Assembly: GCF_008692785.1 (NCBI RefSeq)
Contig: NZ_VXJV01000005.1
Coordinates: 1 to 64,000 of the forward strand
Origin: Salmonella enterica subsp. diarizonae
GTDB taxonomy: Bacteria > Pseudomonadota > Gammaproteobacteria > Enterobacterales > Enterobacteriaceae
Direction of reading: 5' to 3'
DNA: 64,000 nt
The first letter of the stretch is position 1; every line of letters begins with the position of its first letter. This document shows positions 40,180-49,131 of the stretch, piece after piece. The notes beneath the pieces are model-generated. The model was not told where the DNA came from. It was given only the letters and a program-made list of their open reading frames with translations, and searched no databases. A program made the translations under genes and the position numbers.

Positions 40180-40548
40180 ATGGACGTATCAGTAGTAACA
40201 AATTCGACACTACAATCTTTACCTTCAAATGATGTGGCTACGCATATCAATGTTCCTGATGTAAAGGATATTGAGGAATTTAAAAGAATGATGGCAGCTT
40301 CACAACCAGTACCAGAAGCTAATCTTGTAAATGGAATACAGCAACAGCAGGAATTGTATGCCAATACTATTGCGAAAATAAATTCAGTTGCTGACACCGA
40401 TCTTATGCATGGAACAAAGGTTGATAGTGCGACAAATTTACTAAATACCCAATATGCGCTTTTCAATTTGTCTTTCAATCTGGATCTTACCGCGAAGGTT
40501 GCTGGGCAATTTTCTCAGGCTGTTAATAAATTGACGACGATGCAATGA
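40180..40548 (+). CDS. sctI: T3SS inner rod protein SctI (SsaI-like)
   Basis: A 122-residue protein. The C-terminal helix (about residues 80-120) carries Leu-Leu-Asn-Thr-Gln-Tyr-Ala-Leu-Phe-Asn-Leu-Ser and an ending Ala-Val-Asn-Lys-Leu-Thr-Thr-Met-Gln, the hallmark of SctI rods. It is longer than SPI-2 SsaI (82). Its stop overlaps the sctJ start as ATGA. Confidence 0.85.
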   Translation: MDVSVVTNSTLQSLPSNDVATHINVPDVKDIEEFKRMMAASQPVPEANLVNGIQQQQELYANTIAKINSVADTDLMHGTKVDSATNLLNTQYALFNLSFNLDLTAKVAGQFSQAVNKLTTMQ

Positions 40549-41291
40549 CACGTTTTTTTAGGTTTTTAAGTCTATTGATACTTGTTACGTTGCTCTGTGG
40601 TTGTAAGGCCGAGCTTTATGACAATTTATCTCAGGATGAAGCTAACCAAATGGTTGCTCTGCTGCTGTCCCAGCATATTGATGTAGATAAAACTGTAAAT
40701 AAAAATGGCTTATTTTCTATATCAATTGATAAAAGTGACTTTATTTCTGCTGTTGAGATACTTCGCCTTCACGGTTACCCGCAAAAAAAATATCGTAATG
40801 TGGAGGATGTTTTTCCCAGTGACCAGTTGGTTACTTCTCCTGGGCAGGAGTTAAGTAAGATTGTTTATCTAAAAGAGCAGAATATTGAAAGAATGCTATC
40901 TGATATGGATGGTGTTATTTCTGCACGTGTGTCTATTGCTCAATCTATGCCTACTGATGATGCTCCAGAGGAACAGATGTCATCAGTATCAGTGTTTATT
41001 AAATATTCACCAGAAACTAATTTACAAAACTCTGTTACTCAGATTAAAGGGTTAGTTCATGACAGCATTCCCGATCTTGATTATGACAAAATTAGCATAG
41101 TTTTACAGCCTGTTCACTACCTCAATTCGGGTATTAAAATTGTAAAAAACGAGACAGTTAAAGACTGGCTAAATATTTATGGTTTCTGGCTTGCTATGAC
41201 GCTAGTGGGGGGGGGCATGGATAATTTTCCTTGGCAGTATTTTCTAATTAAAAATAAAGAACGGAAAAGAAAAATTTCACAGAACGGATAA
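40545..41291 (+). CDS. sctJ: T3SS inner-membrane ring lipoprotein SctJ (SsaJ-like)
   Basis: A 248-residue lipoprotein; the lipobox is Leu-Leu-Cys-Gly-Cys at about residues 16-20. Two ring-building domains fill residues 25-195 with the family signatures Asp-Glu-Ala-Asn-Gln-Met, Leu-Arg-Leu-His-Gly-Tyr-Pro and Val-Phe-Ile-Lys-Tyr-Ser-Pro. SPI-2 SsaJ ends in one membrane segment and a short basic tail. Here the membrane segment begins (Phe-Trp-Leu-Ala-Met-Thr-Leu-Val-Gly-Gly) but after nine G at 41207-41215 reads the polar Asp-Asn-Phe-Pro-Trp-Gln before the basic tail. A frame with eight G gives Ala-Trp-Ile-Ile-Phe-Leu-Gly. Two compensating shifts would explain this. Confidence 0.9.
   Translation: MTRFFRFLSLLILVTLLCGCKAELYDNLSQDEANQMVALLLSQHIDVDKTVNKNGLFSISIDKSDFISAVEILRLHGYPQKKYRNVEDVFPSDQLVTSPGQELSKIVYLKEQNIERMLSDMDGVISARVSIAQSMPTDDAPEEQMSSVSVFIKYSPETNLQNSVTQIKGLVHDSIPDLDYDKISIVLQPVHYLNSGIKIVKNETVKDWLNIYGFWLAMTLVGGGMDNFPWQYFLIKNKERKRKISQNG
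41207..41215 (+). repeat. G9 homopolymer inside the SctJ membrane segment
   Basis: Nine consecutive G in the codons for the C-terminal anchor. The reading frame changes hydrophobicity exactly here, as described under sctJ. Confidence 0.85.
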
Positions 41292-41297
41292 TGATAT

Positions 41298-41891
41298 ATG
41301 TTTCATGACAAGGAGTATCAAATTCTAGTTCGTCTATATGCTTGTCCTGGTGAGTTTATACACGGACAGTACTGGGCGCTGTATGAATTAAGCCACTGGC
41401 TTGATGACTACCAGATGTTTCCGGCGCTTCGTCCGTCGATTGATCATCTGCTCCACCACCACTTAGGATGGAAATGGCATACACAAGCAGCAGAAATGTC
41501 CCCGTGCCAGAGACAATGGATTACCTGGATACCAAAACTTCCCGTCATGCTAACGGCTTTGGGGCTGATATCTCTTAATAGTATAGACTATTTTTTACTA
41601 GGTGATTATCGCAGGGTGCTAATTAATCTATTAGGTGAGGTGACTGTTAATCAGCTTTTTTCCTTATGGCACGGTGAAAATTCCGCGCCTACAGTTGCGG
41701 CGCATGAATTACCTGCAGTTTCCTTTTCTTTAGGACTGCAAATTTTTTCTCAGATAGTTGGTGATGACTGGATTGGTAATATGATTATGCATACATTACC
41801 CCCTATAGAATATAGCGATGTAGAGCAGTTGAGACAGAATGAATTAGATGATATAAATTCAATGCTGGCACGGATTGGGAGGTTTATTTGA
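41298..41891 (+). CDS. sctK: T3SS sorting-platform accessory protein SctK-like
   Basis: A 197-residue protein, Trp/His/Leu-rich, with no signal peptide or membrane segment. Placed between sctJ and sctL. SctK proteins (YscK, MxiK, OrgA and the SPI-2 gene in the same slot) link the cytosolic sorting platform to the basal body; size and position fit. Sequence identity is too low to prove it by eye. Confidence 0.7.
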   Translation: MFHDKEYQILVRLYACPGEFIHGQYWALYELSHWLDDYQMFPALRPSIDHLLHHHLGWKWHTQAAEMSPCQRQWITWIPKLPVMLTALGLISLNSIDYFLLGDYRRVLINLLGEVTVNQLFSLWHGENSAPTVAAHELPAVSFSLGLQIFSQIVGDDWIGNMIMHTLPPIEYSDVEQLRQNELDDINSMLARIGRFI

Positions 41892-42613
41892 ACGTTAAAA
41901 ATGGACAGATTCTCTTTGGGTTTCCGGTAGAACATCTCTCTTATGCACCAGAACCTACTAAGTTAATAATATCACCTGATGACCTGGCAGAATATTATCA
42001 TGTAAATAATGACATCGTCAGAGCCCGAGGTTTAGCTGCCAGATCTATCAGAAGAATGCGCAGGAAGCAGCGACAACTTTGTATTGCTCAGCAGCAGAAG
42101 CTTGCTGAGGAAAATAAATCTCAGTTAAAACAATTGATCATCGAAAATAAAAATGAACGAAAGAAATTATTGGCTGAGACCGTGAAATGGCTAGTTGAAG
42201 AACAGGATATCGAGCGGCAGCTATATTTTTCGGCGATGCAAAAAGCCCGTCAATGGACTATTGAGGCCCTCCAACTGTGGGGGATTGAAGCTGATTGGGA
42301 TAGTGCTATCTATATGCGCGTCAAAACAATGCTTAAACAGTTCCAAAAAGAACCTAACTTAGTCCTGGCGCTACCTTCGCAGGACAAGGCAAACGCATTC
42401 GAGCAAAATTTATTAGCTGATTGTGAATACTCACAACATATTTTTCAGGTTGTGGTTGATTCTAATCTTGAATCCTGGCAGGCAACGTTAGGTAATTCGC
42501 TAGTTAGTGTCTTAATTGATATGCACGCGGAATTAGATGACATTCTGCAACAATTGCGTAGCCAGCCTGTAGCCAGCACAGTAATGACGGCGGAAGAGAA
42601 TGGACAAGATTAG
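41888..42613 (+). CDS. sctL: T3SS ATPase stator SctL (SsaK-like)
   Basis: A 241-residue protein starting at a TTG that overlaps the sctK stop. A long coiled coil covers about residues 45-125 (Gln, Lys, Glu-rich), followed by a globular C-terminal domain with Asp-Cys-Glu-Tyr-Ser-Gln. It should link the ATPase SctN to the cytosolic platform. Slightly longer than SsaK (224). Confidence 0.85.
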   Translation: MNVKNGQILFGFPVEHLSYAPEPTKLIISPDDLAEYYHVNNDIVRARGLAARSIRRMRRKQRQLCIAQQQKLAEENKSQLKQLIIENKNERKKLLAETVKWLVEEQDIERQLYFSAMQKARQWTIEALQLWGIEADWDSAIYMRVKTMLKQFQKEPNLVLALPSQDKANAFEQNLLADCEYSQHIFQVVVDSNLESWQATLGNSLVSVLIDMHAELDDILQQLRSQPVASTVMTAEENGQD

Positions 42614-43661
42614 TTATTCGCAGCCGGTTTCATTGTGGCATGGACAAACCCGGGAGGAACTTGAGAGGAAAGTTGAAACGCGCCAGCAGTTACAGGATGC
42701 GTTACCCGCAAATGATATTGAGGCCGCATTAAGTGAAATGCAGGATGTGGCGTTGCAGGATACCATGGAGGATATGAGCCTGATGCTGGGAAACCGGCTA
42801 AAAGGAAAAATGCAACGTACCCTGGGTTCGGGTGATGATGAAAGGATTGAACGTGATGAGCAGCTTGCTTTATTAGCAGAACAGGTGGTTGGGGATAAAC
42901 TTGAAGCTGTTCTGAATAATGTCAGCGCGAGTGGAACAGAGGATTTATTAACGCTGTTCCGTCAGGGGGCGTTGAACTTTAGTGAGGCGGCATTATTGTT
43001 GGCGGCTGAAGCGGGTTCGCTAGCGCCAGGAAGTAAGCGTCGTAAACAGATCTCTTCCCGGTTAGATGAATTACTTGCAGAACATCAGGATTGGGTTTTG
43101 GCGATGTTTGCTGAGCTGGAGTTAGGCTCTATAAACTCTGATGCAATGCAATCTATGCAGCGTATTATCCGAAAGCATCACCAACAGGATCAGGAGGGCA
43201 GTAACCCAGAAGGGGTGTGGCAGTGGTTTAATGAGATCAAAAAATGGTCAGATCGCGCCAGCCGCATTCGCATTCTTATACATACTTTTGCATATGAACT
43301 TTCTGCAGGGGGGGATGGTACTGTAAGCCCTCGTCTGATTACAACATTGATGGATTTGAAGAAGTTACTGGTGTTTCTCGGTATGGAGGATACAGCTCGT
43401 AGACTGGCTAACGTCATTGGTCTTTCAGAAGATGAAGCATTAAGTGAAATACTGCTTTTGATAGAACAACGCTGGATGTATTCGGAGTGGTTAGCGAACC
43501 GAATTCAACAACTTCGTATAAAAGATAATAAACGCGTATTGTATCTTATCAGGATGAACGAGGTTGTTAAATTTCTTCCCGATATCTGTTTCCTGGACTT
43601 ACAACAAAGAAATCAACTGTCTGAAGCTATCGAAGAGTACATCAACCAATTAAGCCAATAA
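42600..43661 (+). CDS. sctW: T3SS gatekeeper SctW (SsaL-like)
   Basis: A 353-residue helical protein of the SsaL/SepL/InvE family: an N-terminal secretion-like stretch, an HrpJ-type domain at about residues 45-180 and a TyeA-like C-terminal part. With SsaB- and SsaM-like proteins it should hold back effectors until translocators are exported. It overlaps sctL by 14 bases. Confidence 0.88.
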   Translation: MDKISYSQPVSLWHGQTREELERKVETRQQLQDALPANDIEAALSEMQDVALQDTMEDMSLMLGNRLKGKMQRTLGSGDDERIERDEQLALLAEQVVGDKLEAVLNNVSASGTEDLLTLFRQGALNFSEAALLLAAEAGSLAPGSKRRKQISSRLDELLAEHQDWVLAMFAELELGSINSDAMQSMQRIIRKHHQQDQEGSNPEGVWQWFNEIKKWSDRASRIRILIHTFAYELSAGGDGTVSPRLITTLMDLKKLLVFLGMEDTARRLANVIGLSEDEALSEILLLIEQRWMYSEWLANRIQQLRIKDNKRVLYLIRMNEVVKFLPDICFLDLQQRNQLSEAIEEYINQLSQ

Positions 43662-43683
43662 TACTGTATATGAGAATATTGCG

Positions 43684-44058
43684 ATGATTTTGAATTTACA
43701 GATGATAAGTAAGCTCGAACTATTTTTCTCATTTTGTGGAATTCACAGAATTAATATTACCTCGCAAAATACATTTTCAGTCGGTTCCTTTATTGCACAA
43801 GTTAATGCCGTGGGTATTGGCGCGAAAATTGAGTTGGTTTTGATATTAAAAATAAATGCGCCACGGCCCGATATTGCACTAAGGATGTGTCAAAGTATGC
43901 GACCGGAGTCTATTTTTGGAGTTGTTGGGAGCTTTTTTTTCGTCAATAATCGCTTGTCATTGAGTTGCCTGCTGCCTGAAGAGTTAGGTGCTGAAGATTG
44001 GTATCGAATTTTCGAATATCAAAAGGATTATATGCTTTCATTTTTGAGTGAACAATGA
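43684..44058 (+). CDS. SsaM-like gatekeeper partner
   Basis: A 124-residue protein just before sctV, as ssaM is in SPI-2 (122 residues). It lacks a signal sequence and has a mixed alpha/beta pattern reminiscent of class I chaperones. SsaM binds SsaL and SsaB. The stop overlaps the sctV start (ATGA). Confidence 0.75.
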   Translation: MILNLQMISKLELFFSFCGIHRINITSQNTFSVGSFIAQVNAVGIGAKIELVLILKINAPRPDIALRMCQSMRPESIFGVVGSFFFVNNRLSLSCLLPEELGAEDWYRIFEYQKDYMLSFLSEQ

Positions 44059-46097
44059 AGAACGTTACTTTATCTGATCTGGCGAAGATTAGTAGATATC
44101 AGGGGGCAATCTTAGCTACGGTACTGGTTTTGGCCGTATTTATGATGATACTACCACTACCGACAGAGGTAGTGGATGTACTGATTGCTTTCAATCTGAT
44201 GTTTTCGCTTGTGTTATTGATGGTCGTTGTTTATTTGAATAATGCTGTTGAGTTTTCAGTATTTCCTTCGTTATTACTTATTACTACCTTATATCGCCTG
44301 TCTTTAACTGTGAGTACTTCCAGATTGATTTTGCTACAGCACGATGCTGGCAACATTGTCTATGCTTTTGGTAATTTCGTTGTTGGTGGAAACCTGACCG
44401 TTGGACTAATTATCTTTTCTATTATTACCATTGTGCAGTTTATTGTTATTACCAAGGGGTCTGAACGTGTTGCTGAGGTTAGCGCACGATTCTCTCTTGA
44501 TGGTATGCCCGGAAAGCAGATGAGTATTGATGGTGATTTACGTGCTGGCTCCATTACCGTTGAGCAGGCGGCCATGCGTAGGGAAATGGTTCAGCACGAA
44601 AGTAAACTGTATGGTTCTATGGATGGTGCCATGAAGTTCGTAAAAGGGGATGCGATTGCCAGTATCATTGTTATTTTGGTCAATATTTTTGGTGGGATGG
44701 CGATTGGCGTAATGCATGAAGGTATGAGAATCTCAGAGGCGCTTTCCACCTATTCCATACTTTCTGTTGGCGATGGCCTGGTTGCGCAAATACCTGCTCT
44801 ATTGATCTCTATTACCGCCGGTGTGCTGGTCACGCGAGTACCTGGAGTAAAAGGTAAAACAAATCTCGCCACCGAACTGTTTCATCAACTTAGTGGCCGC
44901 AGTATGCCACTTATCATTGCAAGCTCTGTTCTTGTGATTTTCGCTTTTATTCCTGGATTTCCTGCCGCAGTATTTTTACCTATGGCTGCTCTTATTGGGA
45001 TAGTCGGTTATCTTGTTTACCGGCGAGGAGATCATGGTGATGATACTCATAGCGCTGAACAAGGGAATAATGGCAGCACTAATTTGTCTCCGGGAGTAGA
45101 GCCACTATTAGTACGAGTGCATTCTTCCATTGATGAGGGGGGGCTCTCTGATGCGCTGGAAGCATTACGCTGGCGTTTTTTTGAAAATTATGGAATCGCA
45201 TTAGGTAAAATTAGAGTTGAAAAATTGGGGAGTGAAGAGGAAGGCGACACGCCTAAAGTGGTCTTCTGTCTTTATCACGAACCTGTCTGTGAAGTCTTTC
45301 TGGTGGCAGACCATCCCTATATGGCTACTTCTGGCGCCTCGCTGACGGAGGTACAATCGGGGGTGTACAAGCAAAAATTGTTGTCTGGCGTGGATATATA
45401 TTGGTTAAGTGAAGAGGCCAAAGATCAGGTTTTATCCCAGGGGGATACCGTTTATGAATGTGCACGAGGTTTAACCTGGTGCCTTGAAGTGATACTTGAG
45501 CGAAATGCGAAAGAGTTTATTGGCGTACAAGAGACACGCTACCTGATGGATGCTATGGAGAGCAACTATTCGGAACTGGTTAAAGAACTGCAACGACAGG
45601 TGCAGCTAAATCGCGTTTCTGATGTATTACAGCGTTTAGTGGAAGAAGGGGTTTCGATTCGTGACTTACGTACTATTTTTGAGACGCTCATTATTTGGTC
45701 ACCAAAGGAAAAGGATATTGTCACGTTGACTGAATATGTTCGTGTTGCATTAAAGAGACAAATAGTTAATCGGCAACACAAAAAGGGTACAGGGAAGGTA
45801 TGGATCATCGGTTCTAATATCGAAAATCTTATTCGTGAATCAATACGACAGTCTGTTGCAGGAGCTTATTCGGCAATGGAGCCAGATGTTACTCAGAATA
45901 TCACAGATCGAATCGCACAGGTGCTTGGTGATCACCAGCAGGGGATTGTGTTAACCGCTATTGATACCCGGCGTTACTTACGAAAAATGATTGAGTCGGA
46001 ACATTTTATGTTTTCTGTTCTTTCATTTATGGAAGTAAATGATGTAAACGAATTTGATGTTATGGGGGGAATTGACCTGATAGGTGATGTCTCCTGA
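44055..46097 (+). CDS. sctV: T3SS export gate protein SctV (SsaV-like)
   Basis: A 680-residue FlhA/LcrD-family protein. Eight membrane helices occupy the first 320 residues, with the conserved cytoplasmic FHIPEP-type loop around Arg-Val-Ala-Glu-Val-Ser-Ala-Arg-Phe-Ser-Leu-Asp-Gly-Met-Pro-Gly-Lys-Gln. The C-terminal cytosolic domain forms the nonameric ring. Length equals SsaV (681). Its last base overlaps sctN. Confidence 0.97.
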   Translation: MKNVTLSDLAKISRYQGAILATVLVLAVFMMILPLPTEVVDVLIAFNLMFSLVLLMVVVYLNNAVEFSVFPSLLLITTLYRLSLTVSTSRLILLQHDAGNIVYAFGNFVVGGNLTVGLIIFSIITIVQFIVITKGSERVAEVSARFSLDGMPGKQMSIDGDLRAGSITVEQAAMRREMVQHESKLYGSMDGAMKFVKGDAIASIIVILVNIFGGMAIGVMHEGMRISEALSTYSILSVGDGLVAQIPALLISITAGVLVTRVPGVKGKTNLATELFHQLSGRSMPLIIASSVLVIFAFIPGFPAAVFLPMAALIGIVGYLVYRRGDHGDDTHSAEQGNNGSTNLSPGVEPLLVRVHSSIDEGGLSDALEALRWRFFENYGIALGKIRVEKLGSEEEGDTPKVVFCLYHEPVCEVFLVADHPYMATSGASLTEVQSGVYKQKLLSGVDIYWLSEEAKDQVLSQGDTVYECARGLTWCLEVILERNAKEFIGVQETRYLMDAMESNYSELVKELQRQVQLNRVSDVLQRLVEEGVSIRDLRTIFETLIIWSPKEKDIVTLTEYVRVALKRQIVNRQHKKGTGKVWIIGSNIENLIRESIRQSVAGAYSAMEPDVTQNITDRIAQVLGDHQQGIVLTAIDTRRYLRKMIESEHFMFSVLSFMEVNDVNEFDVMGGIDLIGDVS

Positions 46098-47422
46098 TGC
46101 GCAAACCCGATATAGGTAAATTAATTACTAGTATTAATGCGACACAAATGCAGGGAAAGTTACATGCCCCAAGAGTTATACCTGTTGGTTACCTGACGGA
46201 GGTTAATACAACAGTGTTAAAGGCATATTTGCCGTGGGCTCATTTGGGTGAGCTTTGCTATATCGGTGCGCAGAGATTACTGGCAGAGGTGGTGTCACTA
46301 CAGGATGGTTATGCCTGCTTATCTCTCTTTGATATCGCTGTTGGGCTACGGTGTGGAACATCTGTCGTTGCTTCTGGTGCTGAGTATCAAATCGCCGTCG
46401 GTGATTTTCTGCTGGGTAAAACGTTAGATGGATTAGGACGTTTGCCAAATAGCAGCGATATTCCTTATGGGGTGGAATATCGTCCTTTAGAATCGGCCCC
46501 ACCAGACCCCATGGAAAGGGCATTAATTGAAGAGATTTTACCTGTCGGTGTCAGGGCGATCGACGCTACACTCACCTGTGGCCGTGGGCAGCGATTAGGG
46601 ATTTTTGCTGCGGCCGGCGGGGGGAAAAGCACGTTGTTGAGTATGCTCTGCGATGGGGTTGAAGCTGACGTTATTGTACTAGCCCTTGTTGGAGAACGTG
46701 GACGTGAAGTTCGTGAATTTCTCGAATATACACTGAGCGACTATGCTCGCTCACGCTGTGTCACAGTAGTGGCGACTTCAGAGAGAGCCGCGTTAGAACG
46801 CCTGAAAGCTTCTTTCGTTGCGACAACAATAGCAGAGTATTTCCGTGATCAGGGTAAAAACGTTGTACTCATGATCGATTCTCTCACACGCTATGCCCGT
46901 GCAGCGCGAGAGGTGGGGTTATCCAGTGGTGAACCACCGGTTGCTTCGGGATTTCCACCCTCCGTTTTTGCAACGTTGCCACGTTTGCTTGAACGAGCCG
47001 GGAACGGCAAGGTTGGCAGCATAACTGCTTTTTATACAGTGTTGGTTGAAGGGGACAATATGAATGAGCCGATAGCCGATGAGGTTCGTTCTATTCTTGA
47101 CGGTCACATTGTATTGTCACGAAAGCTTGCCGAGGCCAATCATTATCCCGCAATAGATGTTAGCGCCAGCGTTAGTAGGGTGATGCGGCAAATTGTAACT
47201 AGTGAGCATATGAGGTTGGCCGGGCATTTACGAACATTAATAGCCTTGTATCGTGAAATTGAATTACTGGTTCGTGTAGGGGAATACAGAGAAGGGCAGG
47301 ATCCTGATGCTGATAAGGCATTAAGGTGCTGGCCCGTAATACAGCAGTTTCTACAGCAGGCCGCGGGTAATCCACAATCACTATCGGAAACGCTAGAATT
47401 GCTGAAGTTAGCAGTGGAATAG
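46097..47422 (+). CDS. sctN: T3SS ATPase SctN (SsaN-like)
   Basis: A 441-residue F1-beta-like ATPase. Walker A reads AAAGGGKST at about residues 173-181, Walker B VVLMIDSLTRYARA at about 258-271, with Gly-Glu-Arg-Gly-Arg-Glu and Gly-Phe-Pro-Pro-Ser-Val also intact. It powers unfolding and chaperone release of substrates. Length is close to SsaN (433). Confidence 0.97.
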   Translation: MRKPDIGKLITSINATQMQGKLHAPRVIPVGYLTEVNTTVLKAYLPWAHLGELCYIGAQRLLAEVVSLQDGYACLSLFDIAVGLRCGTSVVASGAEYQIAVGDFLLGKTLDGLGRLPNSSDIPYGVEYRPLESAPPDPMERALIEEILPVGVRAIDATLTCGRGQRLGIFAAAGGGKSTLLSMLCDGVEADVIVLALVGERGREVREFLEYTLSDYARSRCVTVVATSERAALERLKASFVATTIAEYFRDQGKNVVLMIDSLTRYARAAREVGLSSGEPPVASGFPPSVFATLPRLLERAGNGKVGSITAFYTVLVEGDNMNEPIADEVRSILDGHIVLSRKLAEANHYPAIDVSASVSRVMRQIVTSEHMRLAGHLRTLIALYREIELLVRVGEYREGQDPDADKALRCWPVIQQFLQQAAGNPQSLSETLELLKLAVE

Positions 47423-47427
47423 CCAGT

Positions 47428-47808
47428 ATGCTTCATCAGCTTATGAAGATTAAACAGCATAGAGAAAGAGGACTCAGAAACGAACTGGCTCATACAACGC
47501 GTTTGCGTCACCAAGTTGAGCAAGAGATATCTCTCCTGCAACAACATCGGAATGAAATAAAAGATAAATGGCAATTAGCATGCCTGGAGTTAACGGGAGT
47601 CATAGATCACAGAGTGTTAATAAGATGGAGTGAACATATGCATAGTTATCAATTAAAATATGAGGCTATTGGACAGCAAATTTCAATGCAGCAACAGCTC
47701 CATACGCGACTGACTCAGGAAGAAATAGAGTTACAAGGCATGTTAAGACAAGTACTAAGATCACAAGATAAAATAAACTATATGATTTTAGAAGGCGTTG
47801 ATAATTGA
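47428..47808 (+). CDS. sctO: T3SS ATPase stalk SctO (SsaO-like)
   Basis: A 126-residue protein that is nearly all coiled coil, between sctN and sctP; SsaO is 125 residues. SctO proteins sit in the ATPase centre and contact SctV, like FliJ in flagella. It overlaps the next start (TGATG). Confidence 0.88.
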   Translation: MLHQLMKIKQHRERGLRNELAHTTRLRHQVEQEISLLQQHRNEIKDKWQLACLELTGVIDHRVLIRWSEHMHSYQLKYEAIGQQISMQQQLHTRLTQEEIELQGMLRQVLRSQDKINYMILEGVDN

Positions 47809-48212
47809 TGCCTTACGACATGATATTACCTTCCAGGAAGATAATAGTTTCGCGGGATAATGTTATAGATCCTCCCATGAAGATTAGTTCTATCGTTTTC
47901 GAAGAGAAAGAGATGTTCAGGCAAATGTCCCTGAAATTTCAGTTGGCTAGTTTTTTATCATCTTTTGGTAGATGTGTTGAAACTCATATTGAAAGGGATA
48001 ATAACGTCTGTTATCAGGTAAAAAGTGGCTTTTTTTATGACATGTTAATATTTATTTCGTTTCATGAAGAAGCTTTGCTGATTATATTTAAAGTGGATAC
48101 TTATGAGCAAGGATACACTCTTCAAAAATTATCTCCAGGGATTGCGAAGAAATTGTCTGCAGGGTGTGAAACTTGCAAAGTTGAGGTGGTGCTTGAAAAT
48201 CGAAGGTTATAG
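47808..48212 (+). CDS. sctP: T3SS needle-length/specificity switch protein SctP (SsaP-like)
   Basis: A 134-residue protein between sctO and sctQ, matching SsaP (124) in position and size. The ATG at 47808 overlaps the sctO stop; a TTG at 47805 is an alternative. SctP proteins are poorly conserved rulers that switch substrate class. Its 3' end overlaps the longest sctQ frame by 110 bases. Confidence 0.75.
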   Translation: MPYDMILPSRKIIVSRDNVIDPPMKISSIVFEEKEMFRQMSLKFQLASFLSSFGRCVETHIERDNNVCYQVKSGFFYDMLIFISFHEEALLIIFKVDTYEQGYTLQKLSPGIAKKLSAGCETCKVEVVLENRRL

Positions 48213-49131
48213 TCATCTATTTATTGAACAATCAACATTGATTGGTTCTGGTTATTATAAAAACAATAGTAAATCCATTCTTAATTTACGTATGATTAGT
48301 GGAGAGGGTATCTGGTGGACATTTAGATGGCATCAACAAGAGTTAAATGCATGGTGTGAAGAATCTTCCTGGCGTAATTGGATTGAAGATAAAATACATT
48401 TTTTCACTTTACATGAGGTCGATCGCCATTTCCTTCAATTAGTCGGTGAGTGGAGTTTATTGCCTGTAAGCGATGAAATGAAGCTCGCAGATATTTCACT
48501 AAAAGAGATAACGGGTCAATCCAGTCTCTTGCCTTGCTGGAGTCCAGTACTGACTTTAAATCAAGTTGATAAAAAATTTGAGATATATCTAATTGATTGG
48601 CCTGCTGATGCACTTCGCTGGTTAATCAAGGGATGGACGCCATTGGCCGAAACAATAGGATCTTCTAAACCTTTGCTGCGTTGTCCAGTCACAATAGGCC
48701 GTATGACGATTCCTTTGAGAATGCTCAAGCAATTTGTGTTGGGAGCGGTAATCATTATTCAGACGGACAACCATTTAAACGCTGGTAACTATTGGATGCT
48801 TGCCGCTGAAATTAACATTAAATTAGTTAGAAGCAACGAGGAATATACTGTGAGTGAGATTACCACGGAAGAACAGAATGATATTATTGATGCGAATCCT
48901 GTATTGACCTCTTTAGATGATATTAATGTGAGCATCGCTTTTGAGATTGGAAGTATATTAATGTCTTTTGCAGAATTAGCAGCTTTGAAGCCGGGTAGCA
49001 TTATAAAATCAGAGCTTTCTACGGCAACAACAGTAAATATCCGTGTTAACGGACGAGTCTTTGCTACTGGTGATTTTATTTTACTTGATAATGTACCAGG
49101 AGTCCGTGTTAATAAATTATTGCAAGGATGA
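48103..49131 (+). CDS. sctQ: T3SS cytosolic platform protein SctQ (SsaQ-like)
   Basis: The longest frame gives 342 residues, but the first part lies inside sctP; a downstream TTG near 48193 would shorten it to about 312, closer to SsaQ (322). The C-terminal SPOA domain (residues about 270-340) reads Ile-Ala-Phe-Glu-Ile-Gly, then Leu-Lys-Pro-Gly-Ser-Ile and Val-Asn-Ile-Arg-Val-Asn-Gly. In SPI-2 and relatives an internal start makes a short SPOA-only form; internal ATGs exist here (for example 48796) without a strong ribosome site. It builds the sorting-platform pods. Confidence 0.88.
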   Translation: MSKDTLFKNYLQGLRRNCLQGVKLAKLRWCLKIEGYSHLFIEQSTLIGSGYYKNNSKSILNLRMISGEGIWWTFRWHQQELNAWCEESSWRNWIEDKIHFFTLHEVDRHFLQLVGEWSLLPVSDEMKLADISLKEITGQSSLLPCWSPVLTLNQVDKKFEIYLIDWPADALRWLIKGWTPLAETIGSSKPLLRCPVTIGRMTIPLRMLKQFVLGAVIIIQTDNHLNAGNYWMLAAEINIKLVRSNEEYTVSEITTEEQNDIIDANPVLTSLDDINVSIAFEIGSILMSFAELAALKPGSIIKSELSTATTVNIRVNGRVFATGDFILLDNVPGVRVNKLLQG

